From Fimbriimonadaceae bacterium (GTDB taxonomy: Bacteria; Armatimonadota; Fimbriimonadia; Fimbriimonadales; Fimbriimonadaceae): 37,351 nt of DNA. Below, in pieces: positions 15,383 to 22,318 of this stretch (positions within the stretch are counted from its first letter, which is position 1; each line of letters starts with the position of its first letter). A model generated the notes under the pieces. That model was given only the letters and a program-made list of their open reading frames with translations. It was not told the DNA's origin and did not search any database. Both the position numbers and the translations under genes were made by a program. The stretch spans positions 1-37,351 of the forward strand of contig JANWJY010000134.1 in the NCBI GenBank assembly GCA_025451715.1. The letters are read 5' to 3'.

Positions 15383-15610
15383 TTAGATGGAGCTTTCGAG
15401 CTCGTGGAGATACTGTACAACGACCACGATGTCGGACGCCGGTGAACTGCTCTTACCTCGGATAATCCGATTCAGATCGTCCATCACCTTATCGCTAGGT
15501 TTCACGTGGGGGGCTAGTAGTGCTGCCGTTTGTGCGGCAAGCGTGCCCAGGTGGCTCAAATCGCAAGATTCCCACGCTTCGCGAACGTTGATTACTTCTT
15601 CCTTTGTCAT
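15383..15610 (-). CDS. Small protein, third gene of the AbiEii-type operon
   Basis: The 75-residue, soluble, mostly helical protein has no recognised domain. The ATG at 15610 follows the stop of the nucleotidyltransferase gene by 25 bases on the same strand, with a weak GAGG ribosome-binding sequence about ten bases upstream. The sequence shows two amphipathic helices (VREAWESCDLSHLGTLAAQTAALL and SDKVMDDLNRIIRG) and an Ile/Val-rich end (ASDIVVVVQYLHEL). Its place suggests a small accessory or antitoxin-like partner, which is inference from position only. Confidence 0.55.
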   Translation of the reverse strand: MTKEEVINVREAWESCDLSHLGTLAAQTAALLAPHVKPSDKVMDDLNRIIRGKSSSPASDIVVVVQYLHELESSI

Positions 15611-15635
15611 TTCATGAGACCTCGTGCTTGCAATA

Positions 15636-17036
15636 CTACACTAGGTAGCCGCGACGCCCAGGGCACTTGCTGCCAAACGTGTTCTTGTGAGCGTTTAGCT
15701 TTGTCGTCGGCTTGGAACGAGGAAAGGTCTTGCCACATAGGGGACATTGCACTCGGTAACTCATGACGGGGCGCGGGCGCCAGCCACGTGTTGCTGGCTT
15801 TCTCGGACGCACCACTCTCATCGGTTGGTTCCACGGAGATGTCTTCCTGGTCCCTTCGAAGTGAAGCTTGTCCGGAATGTCACCGGCTTTGGACAGCTCA
15901 ATCTCGTAGCGTGGACTAAAGGCGATCTCCGTTGGTTCCAACAACTCGATGTCTTGATGAAGGAACTGCTTGATTCCCGGGCCGCTGTTCACGCCGCCTG
16001 TTTGGTCGTACGCATAGAAGTATTCCTGGCCGACACCGTCGGATCTGCGCACCTTAAACGTAAGCGAATACGGCTCTACCAGTCGTTCTCGACGGTGATA
16101 CCGCAAACGTAAGACAGTCTTGCTGCGGCCCGCTTCAATTATCTTGTTGCGGTGTTCAACGGGATAGAACGCATGGAGGCCAGCACTCGAAGGGTAGGGC
16201 TGAAAGAGGGCTGCAATCGACTCCGCGAATCGTGCGAGAGCTTCTGTAAATGGAAAGCGGCTCGCAGTTGGTGGGACGACGTAGCTATTCCAGTCGTCCT
16301 CCCGAAGGTTCGAGGGCACGCTTTCTAAGATGTCCCTGGCAGCGGCAGGGCTACGATGAAATATGGACTTCTCTAGGAATGTTCTCGCGACCAATCCTCG
16401 ATTCACGTCATATTCGCCGTTTACAAACAAAGAAAAGACGAGATCGAAGAGGTCGACGATATGACGCCGCTGAATCAGGCACTTGAGCTTGTCGGCGAGG
16501 AGTTCTTCAAGTTGCACACACCGGACATCAGCCTTACACTTGGTTGCGTCGGAGTAGGCATGGATCAAGGGCCGCGACTGTATCGGCAGTCGCGGCCTAT
16601 CGTATTCGGAGATGTCAAGCGTCACTCGAATATCGAAGGTGCGGTCGACTCCGTAGAAATCCTTGAAGTAAAGCTTAGCCTCGATCTTGTTCCGCTCACT
16701 GTCAATAGCACGCACGTGGTTAACGGATGTCCGCTCGAGCTGAAAGTCCACGCCAGTCGCTGCTTGCACGTACTCGCAGACCCCAGTTAGTTGTTCTCTC
16801 ATTCTGTTGTAGTCGACGCGCAGCTGCGCTGCAAAATCTAGATCGTTCGAGAATCTTCCTAGAGGGGCGTATGCCTTACGAAAGCAGTTGCCGCCCTTGA
16901 GAACGAGATGCGGGCCCAAGTCCGACTGGCCATATATTCCTGCAAGAATCCAACCAAAAATGTAGTCTCGCTGTACGTTTGTGGTCGAGATTCCTAGATG
17001 GTTTGCTTCTTGCTCGATTTCGGTTCGGTCAATCAT
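15636..17036 (-). CDS. AbiEii/AbiGii-type nucleotidyltransferase fused to WYL-like and zinc-finger segments
   Basis: The 466-residue protein begins with an AbiEii-type nucleotidyltransferase domain (residues 1-285): LVLKGGNCFRKAY (44-56), the metal-binding RFSNDLDF (61-68, Asp65 and Asp67), DIRVTLDIS (135-143) and the family's C-terminal signature EELLADKLKCLIQR...VDLFDLVFSL (178-203). Residues about 298-372 look like a WYL domain (RRERLVEPYSLTFK, then FYAYDQTGG and FLHQDIELLEP). The end has a Cys431-x2-Cys434-x15-His450-x7-Cys458 zinc site. AbiEii enzymes act in abortive phage defence and toxin-antitoxin pairs by adding nucleotides to RNA (family knowledge). The WYL and zinc extensions are unusual and suggest built-in ligand sensing and nucleic-acid binding. 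The start overlaps the upstream gene by eight bases. Confidence 0.85.
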   Translation of the reverse strand: MIDRTEIEQEANHLGISTTNVQRDYIFGWILAGIYGQSDLGPHLVLKGGNCFRKAYAPLGRFSNDLDFAAQLRVDYNRMREQLTGVCEYVQAATGVDFQLERTSVNHVRAIDSERNKIEAKLYFKDFYGVDRTFDIRVTLDISEYDRPRLPIQSRPLIHAYSDATKCKADVRCVQLEELLADKLKCLIQRRHIVDLFDLVFSLFVNGEYDVNRGLVARTFLEKSIFHRSPAAARDILESVPSNLREDDWNSYVVPPTASRFPFTEALARFAESIAALFQPYPSSAGLHAFYPVEHRNKIIEAGRSKTVLRLRYHRRERLVEPYSLTFKVRRSDGVGQEYFYAYDQTGGVNSGPGIKQFLHQDIELLEPTEIAFSPRYEIELSKAGDIPDKLHFEGTRKTSPWNQPMRVVRPRKPATRGWRPRPVMSYRVQCPLCGKTFPRSKPTTKLNAHKNTFGSKCPGRRGYLV

Positions 17037-17454
17037 TCCAGCCTTTGTTCACTTCCTCTGCCTTCAGCTTTATTGAGCTTCTCGTGCGCTCTTCCTCTTC
17101 CTCTCGCGCCTTCAGCTGTTGAAGTTTCTTCGTCATGTACGCATTGTATTGCGCGTTTGCTTCGTTGACGCAAAGCTTAAGCGTCTCCTTGTGGTACTGC
17201 TCCACTTCTTCTAGGGTCGTTTTCGTCAAGACAATTCGGTCACCATGTGCTTCGGCGATGCCGGGCCGATGCATGCTTGAGAAGCTAGGCGGTCGATTCC
17301 AGAGGTGAACAAGCAGTTCACACCATTCGGACGGGGCCTGCGCGGAGAGCTTGAAAGGCACCCTGTAAAGAGCGCTCCCCGGCGTGCCATCGTTTCGGGG
17401 CTGACCAACGTTTGCAGTGTCAATGCCAGTGATTTGGATGTTGACCGTGCTCAT
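17029..17454 (-). CDS. Coiled-coil partner of the AbiEii-type nucleotidyltransferase
   Basis: The 141-residue protein is read from ATG 17454; the longer open frame beyond it runs antisense through the phage remnant and is not used. Residues about 25-100 form a compact alpha/beta segment (LYRVPFKLSAQAPSEWCELLVHLW, then DRIVLTKTTLEEVEQYHKETL) that recalls small hypothetical proteins encoded beside AbiEii enzymes. The last 40 residues are a charged coiled coil (KKLQQLKAREEEEERTRSSIKLKAEE). It lacks the winged-helix of a classical AbiEi antitoxin. Overlap by eight bases with the nucleotidyltransferase gene argues for coupled expression and a physical partnership, perhaps as antitoxin or specificity subunit (inference). 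Confidence 0.65.
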   Translation of the reverse strand: MSTVNIQITGIDTANVGQPRNDGTPGSALYRVPFKLSAQAPSEWCELLVHLWNRPPSFSSMHRPGIAEAHGDRIVLTKTTLEEVEQYHKETLKLCVNEANAQYNAYMTKKLQQLKAREEEEERTRSSIKLKAEEVNKGWND

Positions 17455-17484
17455 AGTAGCTAAGTATGGCATCCGCAATGGTAA

Positions 17485-17739
17485 TGCCGTCGCTTCGTAA
17501 TCGCGACCAACCTCACGACCAAGAAGACGCGGCTGCTGAGCATCGACGCGCAGAACAAGGGCGCGGCCAACGCGTTCCTGCGCCTCTACGACAAGGCCAC
17601 GGCGCCCGCGCCCGGATCGGACGTGCCAAAGATGACTTACATGCTCGCGCCGGGGGGCGGGAAGGTGATCGAGAAGAACATCGCGCTCGAGTTCGCGAAC
17701 GGCTTCGGCTACGCGATCACCGGCGGCGCGGGCCGGTAG
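17485..17739 (+). pseudogene. Remnant of a phage-type structural protein gene (C-terminal end)
   Basis: The frame is open from the stop at 17482-17484 to TAG at 17737-17739 and has no start codon. From about 17497 the translation reads ATNLTTKKTRLLSIDAQN, then AFLRLYDKATAPAPGSDVP and GFGYAITGGAGR. This matches the end of small phage or prophage structural proteins, which commonly show 'AARYLKLYNKATAPTVGTDTP' and 'G-I-A-Y-A-I-T-G-G-A' motifs. The 5' part is gone; the break lies close to the start of the divergent AbiEii operon, suggesting that insertion of that operon cut the gene. The stop codon overlaps the putative -10 of the next gene. Confidence 0.6.
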
Positions 17740-17749
17740 AATCGGCCCC

Positions 17750-20374
17750 GTGGCTGGACGGGGCGGTGGCCGGGCTGAAGGGCCCTGCATCGAAGGGGAC
17801 CGCAGGAGGGCGCCCGGTTCTGCGCCTGCCGCATTCACCCACCTCTTACTGGCAAGAGTCCGACACGACTCCGCCAACTCTCATTCGCTTGATTGGCTTG
17901 ACGTTGCCGCCAAGCAGTTCAACGCCACCCTAATTAGTACTGCCGGGGACCGCTTGTACTCGCTTCCCACAGCGCGTGCGTGCCTTGACCTTGCAATGTG
18001 CATCCAGCTTCACAAGGAGGTGCGCCCGATCGACGGAGGCGCAATCGTCGTGTTCGCTGGGGACGATGGCTACGGCTCGTCTGCGCGCGCGCGTCGACTT
18101 GAATCGCTCGCGGAGCGCGGAAGGATCGGCCAGGTGCTTGCAGTCGGCAAAGTGATCGCGACACTCGGGCCCGTGACGACAAACTTGCGCATTGTGTCCC
18201 TTGGCACACACCGGTTCGAGGACATGCTTCCAGAGGAGGAGGTCGCTTCGCTTTCGATCGGTGCCGGGTTCGATGCGCCAACCTTCAACCTTGAGGGACT
18301 GGACCTCTACGACCACAACCTTCCAGTGTTCTTCGACTCATTCGTCGGACGGGACGGGATGATTGACGAGGTCATCGGCGCGGCGGACACAACTAGGCTT
18401 GTGACTCTCGTCGGCTGTGGCGGCGTCGGGAAAACTCGGCTGGCGATACACGCCGCAGCGCGGCTGATGTTGGACGGGTTCCACGTACTGCGCCTTGTGC
18501 GGCTGGCTGAAGCGGACCGAGGCGGGGATATCGGGTCAGTGGTTGCAGCGAAGGCGGGGATTCGCTCTGCACGAATCGAGGACTTCGTTGGGGCCTATCG
18601 CGCCAAACGTTGCCTGTTCGTGATCGACAACTGCGAGCACGTGCTAGCAAGCGCCGTGTCTGTCGTGCGCAGGATCATTACTGAGATTCCGGGCGCATTG
18701 GTCTTGGTTACCTCTCGTGAGATCCTGGACCTTGGTGGCGAGGTGGCGATCGAGGTACCGCCGCTGTCGCTGCCCGGCGAGGAGTATGACTTTAGTTCCA
18801 TAGAGCGATCAGGTGCAGTGGAGCTTTTTGTCGACAGGTTGCGCGAACGTGCGCCAGAGTTTCAAGTCGGTGAAGAGTGCTTGGACTCGGTCGTGTCTTT
18901 ATGTCGGCGCTTGGACGGTCTGCCGCTCGCGCTGGAGCACGCTGCTGGACAGGCGGCGTATTTGGGACTCGAAGAATGCGAAAGAGGGCTCTCGCGGCGG
19001 TTCGACCTTTTACGCTCGGAGCGGCGCGATTACGACGAGCGACACAGGACGGTATGGGCGACGATCGATTGGAGCTATGGGCTATTGAGCGACAAAGAGA
19101 AGCATTGCCTGTGCTCGCTTTCCGTCTTTGCAGGCTCGTTTTCAATGAGCGATGCGACTGCGATTGTCTCTGACGAAGTTGTCGATGAGACGAGCGCGCA
19201 ATCAGTACTGACATCATTGATAAGAAAGAGCCTAGTGGTTCGAGAATTCGACTCACGCGGCAACGCCGTCTACCATATGCTCGAGACAGTGCGCGACTTC
19301 GCAAGAGCGCAGTGCGTTGATCGCGGTGATCGCATGCGAGCGCGGCATTTTGAACACATCCGGGGCCTGGTCGATAGCGCATTTGACACGTGGGAAGGCA
19401 AGGCGTCTCCGGTCAAGTTTGCGGATCTTCAGGGTAGATATGTGGACGTGAAGGCTGGGCTCGATTGGGGCGTTGAGGCTGACCACCCGTCGATCGCCGA
19501 GACGCTACGGCGGTTGACGCGCTATTGGATCGAGTACGGGCCAATCTCGGACGGTGTTAGATTCTTGAAGCGTGCGGTGCAGCCGTCGATCGACTCGGAT
19601 CAGTTCTCGTGCGACCATGCGAACGCGCTGGCGGCGATGCTATGGATGGACGGTAAGTTTGACGAGGCGCGGCCGATCTTTGAGAGAGTGCTCTCAAAAG
19701 CGAGTCTAATGGGAGACCTTGTGACAGCTGCGACGGCTCACAACAACCTTGCCGGGCTCTCCATCCACTCAAATGACGCCAGCGCGGCCGTTGAACACTT
19801 CCGTCTCGCATATGGGATCTATCAAGAGGCGGGCGAAAGCGGTAAAGCGGCAATGTGCGCAGCAAACCTCGGATACCAGCTCGCGCGTGCCGGCGAACAA
19901 GCAGAAGCGATCAACGTCCTCAGAGGAGCATTGTCAGAAGGACGGGGAATTGTTCCATTCGAGACTGAGGCTGTACTGTTGCTCAACCTCAGCGACGCAC
20001 TCCGTTTTGATGGCCGTATCGACGAGTGCCTGTCCGTACTATGCGAAGTATTGTCCAAGTGCTCGGCCAATGAACATGCCTCCTCTGTCCCGAAGGCAGT
20101 CCTTCGCGCTTGCATTGCCCTTCAGAAGCGTTGTGGCGCTGAAGACGTCGCTCGGCTCTATGGAATCGCTTCGCAGGGGTTCGCCGAATTCTCGAGCACG
20201 GAGTTTGGTGAGCGTGCAGCAATGCAAATCGAGGTCGTGAAGTTCCTTGGGAGTTCCCTTGTGCCGGACGAGAGAGACCGAATCGTCGCCGGTGGCGCCG
20301 TCGTCATTGGCTCGCAGCGGGTGAGAGAGGCTTTGATAATCATTAAAAAAGCCCTTGACATGTCGGTGGAATAA
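17750..20374 (+). CDS. STAND-type NTPase with degenerate cyclase-like N-terminus and TPR-like repeats
   Basis: The 874-residue protein is read from GTG 17750. No Shine-Dalgarno is present; a TAGAAT at 17737-17742 suggests a leaderless message. The start is uncertain, since the first 27 residues are low complexity. Residues about 28-170 align in pattern with a class III nucleotidyl cyclase domain (AAFTHLLLARVRHD, STAGDRLYSLPTARACLDLA, GHRL-like LGTHRFEDML) but lack the metal-binding aspartates. Then come LPVFFDSFVGRD, the P-loop GCGGVGKTR (222-230), Walker B LFVIDNCEHV (289-298), and LDGLPLALEHAAG of NB-ARC/AfsR-type STAND ATPases. TPR-like helices fill about residues 600-780. No C-terminal LuxR helix-turn-helix is seen. 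In this setting it may be a defence sensor or a signal regulator. Confidence 0.85.
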   Translation: MAGRGGGRAEGPCIEGDRRRAPGSAPAAFTHLLLARVRHDSANSHSLDWLDVAAKQFNATLISTAGDRLYSLPTARACLDLAMCIQLHKEVRPIDGGAIVVFAGDDGYGSSARARRLESLAERGRIGQVLAVGKVIATLGPVTTNLRIVSLGTHRFEDMLPEEEVASLSIGAGFDAPTFNLEGLDLYDHNLPVFFDSFVGRDGMIDEVIGAADTTRLVTLVGCGGVGKTRLAIHAAARLMLDGFHVLRLVRLAEADRGGDIGSVVAAKAGIRSARIEDFVGAYRAKRCLFVIDNCEHVLASAVSVVRRIITEIPGALVLVTSREILDLGGEVAIEVPPLSLPGEEYDFSSIERSGAVELFVDRLRERAPEFQVGEECLDSVVSLCRRLDGLPLALEHAAGQAAYLGLEECERGLSRRFDLLRSERRDYDERHRTVWATIDWSYGLLSDKEKHCLCSLSVFAGSFSMSDATAIVSDEVVDETSAQSVLTSLIRKSLVVREFDSRGNAVYHMLETVRDFARAQCVDRGDRMRARHFEHIRGLVDSAFDTWEGKASPVKFADLQGRYVDVKAGLDWGVEADHPSIAETLRRLTRYWIEYGPISDGVRFLKRAVQPSIDSDQFSCDHANALAAMLWMDGKFDEARPIFERVLSKASLMGDLVTAATAHNNLAGLSIHSNDASAAVEHFRLAYGIYQEAGESGKAAMCAANLGYQLARAGEQAEAINVLRGALSEGRGIVPFETEAVLLLNLSDALRFDGRIDECLSVLCEVLSKCSANEHASSVPKAVLRACIALQKRCGAEDVARLYGIASQGFAEFSSTEFGERAAMQIEVVKFLGSSLVPDERDRIVAGGAVVIGSQRVREALIIIKKALDMSVE

Positions 20375-20383
20375 TCGGATAAT
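20355..20383 (+). promoter_or_regulatory. Consensus sigma-70-type promoter of the 147-residue gene
   Basis: TTGACA at 20355-20360 and GATAAT at 20378-20383 are separated by exactly 17 bases. It is the best promoter match in the window and overlaps the 3' end of the STAND gene (stop at 20372-20374). Transcription would start near 20389, at the base of a hairpin. Confidence 0.8.
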
Positions 20384-20388
20384 GGGAC

Positions 20389-20412
20389 GTCGCCTGACGC
20401 AAGTCAGACGAC
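20389..20412 (+). promoter_or_regulatory. 5'-end hairpin with GCAA tetraloop
   Basis: GTCGCCTGAC (20389-20398) pairs with GTCAGACGAC (20403-20412) with one mismatch around a GCAA loop of the GNRA class. It would form the very 5' end of the message, just before the AAAGGAGAGAG ribosome-binding site. Such 5' hairpins often stabilise mRNA; a regulatory role is possible. Confidence 0.6.
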
Positions 20413-20429
20413 AAAGGAGAGAGAGAATC

Positions 20430-20873
20430 ATGGTCAATCCAGTTACTAGTGGCAACGGCATTATTCCGATCACTATGGCGCCGCCCGAGGACGTCGCCCC
20501 TACAATCGAAGGCTATGGAACGTCGATCGGCGTCATTGAGATGACGCTGCCGGAGAGCGAACTTCCAGCCTCGCTGTTCGAAGAGGGACTGCCTGAGTTC
20601 CCTATCACTTACGAGTTCGAGGAGTACACGCTTGTCCTCCAGGGCGGATCGCTGACCCAAATACAGCTGTCTGGCGTAACGATCGACTGGGCAGCATCAG
20701 ACCTCGCCGAGTCAGGCTCGTTTAATGGGCAGTTCGGGGTCACGACCTTCTACAACTTGATCGGCAAGGAGTTCAGCACCTTTCAGTACACGTACTTGAG
20801 GTTCGCTTGCGTCCTGGTCGAGAACGGCGTTGAAAAGTCGGACTCCTGGACGGTACGGATGAAGCACTTCTGA
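20430..20873 (+). CDS. Unknown 147-residue protein with strong expression signals
   Basis: The start is ATG 20430, set by an AAAGGAGAGAG ribosome-binding site seven to ten bases upstream; the longer open frame from 20355 overlaps the promoter and is rejected. The product is acidic, soluble and rich in beta strands (EEYTLVLQGGSLTQIQLSGVTIDW, FGVTTFYNLIGKEF, YLRFACVLVENG), with a proline/threonine-rich N-terminus. There is no signal peptide or known motif. It has its own consensus promoter, a structured 5' end and two hairpins at its 3' end, so it is a stand-alone transcription unit. In an island with defence genes it could be a highly made effector, capsid-like or inhibitor protein, but this is a guess. 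Confidence 0.75.
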   Translation: MVNPVTSGNGIIPITMAPPEDVAPTIEGYGTSIGVIEMTLPESELPASLFEEGLPEFPITYEFEEYTLVLQGGSLTQIQLSGVTIDWAASDLAESGSFNGQFGVTTFYNLIGKEFSTFQYTYLRFACVLVENGVEKSDSWTVRMKHF

Positions 20874-20913
20874 GTGCTTCCAAATGTGAGCGGGCTCGAT
20901 GTCGGGCCCGCTC
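20861..20913 (+). terminator. Double hairpin after the 147-residue gene
   Basis: GAAGCAC (20861-20867) pairs with GTGCTTC (20874-20880) across the stop codon. A second stem, GAGCGGGC (20888-20895) with GCCCGCTC (20906-20913), follows eight bases later. There is no T-run, but two tandem stable stems directly after a gene suggest termination or 3'-end protection. Confidence 0.55.
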
Positions 20914-20933
20914 CCAGTATCATAGATGCGGCA

Positions 20934-21452
20934 ATGGATCGCGTCGAATCTGGATTCACCGCATACGAAAGCCAGCGGTTGGAGCTCAAGAGTGCTTTCA
21001 CTTGGAACGCGCGTCACGGTCGAGAAGACGGTGACCTCAGGCTAGGATCGGTGCGAACGATCGCTGCCTTCGCCAATACGTCTGGCGGTCGGCTCTATAT
21101 TGGAGTTGGTGACGACGGCACGATACACGGTATTGAGGAAGAGGTGTCGGCACTGTTTGGCGATTCCCATCTTGATCAGTTTGAAGGTTTGATCCTGGAA
21201 CACCTCAAGAACACGCTTTGGCCAAACCCAACCAGAGCCTACACCGTTGGGTTTGAACAGCTGGAGTCGAAGTGGATCTGCGCCATAGATGTGAGTCCAT
21301 GTCCAGGAATCACATATGTGAGAACGAAATCTGGGGGAGGCACGGTCGAACACAGTATCTACGTTCGAACGGGCAATCGAACTGTCAAGGTAGCCGACAT
21401 TGAACGCGACCGCTTCATTGTAGAGAGGAACGGTGGCTCCTGGTCTCTTTGA
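20934..21452 (+). CDS. Stand-alone Schlafen/AlbA_2-type protein
   Basis: The 172-residue protein is read from ATG 20934, downstream of the terminator-like hairpins; a GTG at 20874 is possible but lies inside them. The AlbA_2 signature is clear: YESQRLELKSAF (start of the domain), then LGSVRTIAAFANTSGGRLYIGVGDDGTIHGIEEEV, and later HSIYVRTGNRTVKV, the 'Y-x-R-x-G' strand near the domain end. The domain binds nucleic acid, and Schlafen-like relatives cut tRNA or act in defence or transcription control (family knowledge). The usual C-terminal helix-turn-helix is absent, so this is the minimal form. It may work with the STAND NTPase or with the tRNA-linked biology of the island (inference). Confidence 0.85.
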   Translation: MDRVESGFTAYESQRLELKSAFTWNARHGREDGDLRLGSVRTIAAFANTSGGRLYIGVGDDGTIHGIEEEVSALFGDSHLDQFEGLILEHLKNTLWPNPTRAYTVGFEQLESKWICAIDVSPCPGITYVRTKSGGGTVEHSIYVRTGNRTVKVADIERDRFIVERNGGSWSL

Positions 21453-21548
21453 CGAAGGCGACGGCGAGGAAAGGCAGTGATTACCGTGTCATGTCAAGTG
21501 GCAACGCGCAATTAATTCTCTCTTAAATAGGCTCAAATCAAGCGCATG

Positions 21549-21567
21549 TGTGGAAAACTTTTCCACA
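21549..21567. promoter_or_regulatory. Perfect 19-bp palindrome, operator-like
   Basis: TGTGGAAAACTTTTCCACA is perfectly symmetric around C21558. Each half, TTTTCCACA, differs by one base from a DnaA box (TTATNCACA). It sits 48 bases before the start of the next gene. It could be a repressor site, a pair of DnaA boxes, or part of a small origin for the excised element. Confidence 0.5.
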
Positions 21568-21614
21568 GTCCATTGGATTTCAGCTAGAGTGGCGGAGAAA
21601 GTCCACATAGCAGG

Positions 21615-22199
21615 GTGGAGGAGTTGCGATGTATCGTTAATCTGGTCTGCGCCCTCATGCTCGGGAACGTGAACCCGGTGTTCACCGGGCTGCCCGACGC
21701 GATTCGTCTTGTTGCCGTCGACGAGTACTACCCCCGGACGAGCGACGTCATCAACCCGGGAGGGCCAAGCATCACGCAGGACGTCGAGGACCGGCACGTG
21801 CTGTCGTTCATCTTCAAGAACGTCGCGCTGCCGGCAGGCGAGCACGGGCCGTGGTACCAGATCGCGATGCAGTATCCAGGCGAGGCGCCGTACAACGTCA
21901 GCGCCACGCTTGTCTCCGACTCGAACTGGAGTGGGGATCCCGATGAGGAGTACGGCATGCAGGTTAACTGGAACGGAAGTGGCTTTGCAAAGTTCTTTGT
22001 TGTCGTCGACAACGATGACCTTCCCGAGGAGGTCCACTTTTCGATACTCAAGATTCAAGAGTACTACAACGAAATGACTGAGTCTTGGGAGCCGCAGTAT
22101 TGGGGCTGGACGCCTACCTTCGAGATCAACAAGGTCAGCGCAGAAGACGCTGCGATCGATACGCGCAAACTGACCGAAACGAGCTTCATCGAGCGGTAG
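21615..22199 (+). CDS. Unknown acidic beta-rich protein at the island's right end
   Basis: The frame is 194 residues from GTG 21615. The true start is unclear: ATG 21657 is in frame without a ribosome-binding site, while the good GGAGGAG at 21617-21623 points at an out-of-frame ATG (21629) that gives only three codons. A short hydrophobic stretch (residues about 7-20, IVNLVCALMLGNVN) is too weak to call a signal peptide. The body is acidic and aromatic (YYPRTSDVINPGGPS, GEHGPWYQIAMQYPGEAPYN, FFVVVDNDDLPEEVHFS, YWGWTPTFEIN), suggesting a beta-sandwich. I recognise no family. It is the last gene before the attachment site and is preceded by the 19-bp palindrome. Confidence 0.6.
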   Translation: MEELRCIVNLVCALMLGNVNPVFTGLPDAIRLVAVDEYYPRTSDVINPGGPSITQDVEDRHVLSFIFKNVALPAGEHGPWYQIAMQYPGEAPYNVSATLVSDSNWSGDPDEEYGMQVNWNGSGFAKFFVVVDNDDLPEEVHFSILKIQEYYNEMTESWEPQYWGWTPTFEINKVSAEDAAIDTRKLTETSFIER

Positions 22200-22201
22200 A
22201 T

Positions 22202-22222
22202 AGTATGAACCAAAGTATGAAC
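22202..22222 (+). repeat. Right pair of 9-bp direct repeats (putative arm-type site)
   Basis: AGTATGAAC occurs at 22202-22210 and again at 22214-22222, a 12-base period, matching the pair at 12645-12665 in sequence, period and orientation. In the excised circle the two pairs would lie on opposite sides of the 50-bp tRNA core. Confidence 0.6.
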
Positions 22223-22268
22223 AAAGCGAGGGATTCGAAACTTCCCTTCGTGTTCTTAGGTTGAAATC

Positions 22269-22318
22269 TGGCAGGGGCAGCAGGGCTCGAACCCGCGACC
22301 TGCGGTTTTGGAGACCGC
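22269..22318 (-). repeat. Right attachment-site copy inside the intact tRNA-Trp
   Basis: Fifty bases identical to 12525-12574. Because the repeat restores the full 3' half, the tRNA stays functional after insertion. The crossover should fall within these 50 bases, most likely in or next to the anticodon loop as for many tyrosine recombinases (family knowledge). Confidence 0.92.

Larger units (their letters stand above)
12525..22318. mobile_element. Integrative genomic island at tRNA-Trp, no integrase found
   Basis: The exact 50-bp repeat at 12525-12574 and 22269-22318 flanks DNA whose gene content differs from both sides: unknown secreted and short proteins, an AbiEii-type operon, a phage-gene remnant, a STAND NTPase and an AlbA-type protein. 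Orientation fits integration at the 3' end of the minus-strand tRNA, with the intact gene regenerated at the right end. Repeat-to-repeat distance is 9,744 bases. Paired 9-bp repeats at 12645-12665 and 22202-22222 would flank the core on both sides of the excised circle. I found no tyrosine or serine recombinase, relaxase or replication gene, so mobility would need a helper, or the integrase has been lost. The operon around 15.4-17.4 kb looks lower in G+C than its surroundings. Confidence 0.82.

Noticed and set aside
17029-17877. 282-residue version of the coiled-coil protein
   Set aside because: Codons beyond 17454 are antisense to the phage remnant. The ATG at 17454 gives a sensible N-terminus.
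17466-17933. 155-residue plus-strand open frame
   Set aside because: It is a shifted frame through the phage remnant and the start of the STAND gene; its composition is Arg/Gly-rich and domain-free.
20355-20873. Longer 172-residue start for the 147-residue protein
   Set aside because: The extra N-terminus would be encoded by the promoter and the 5' hairpin; the ribosome-binding site fits ATG 20430.
12575-22268. CRISPR array or integrase gene in the island
   Set aside because: No regularly spaced identical repeats of 20-40 bases were seen, and no translation shows the Arg...His-x-x-Arg...Tyr or serine-recombinase motifs.
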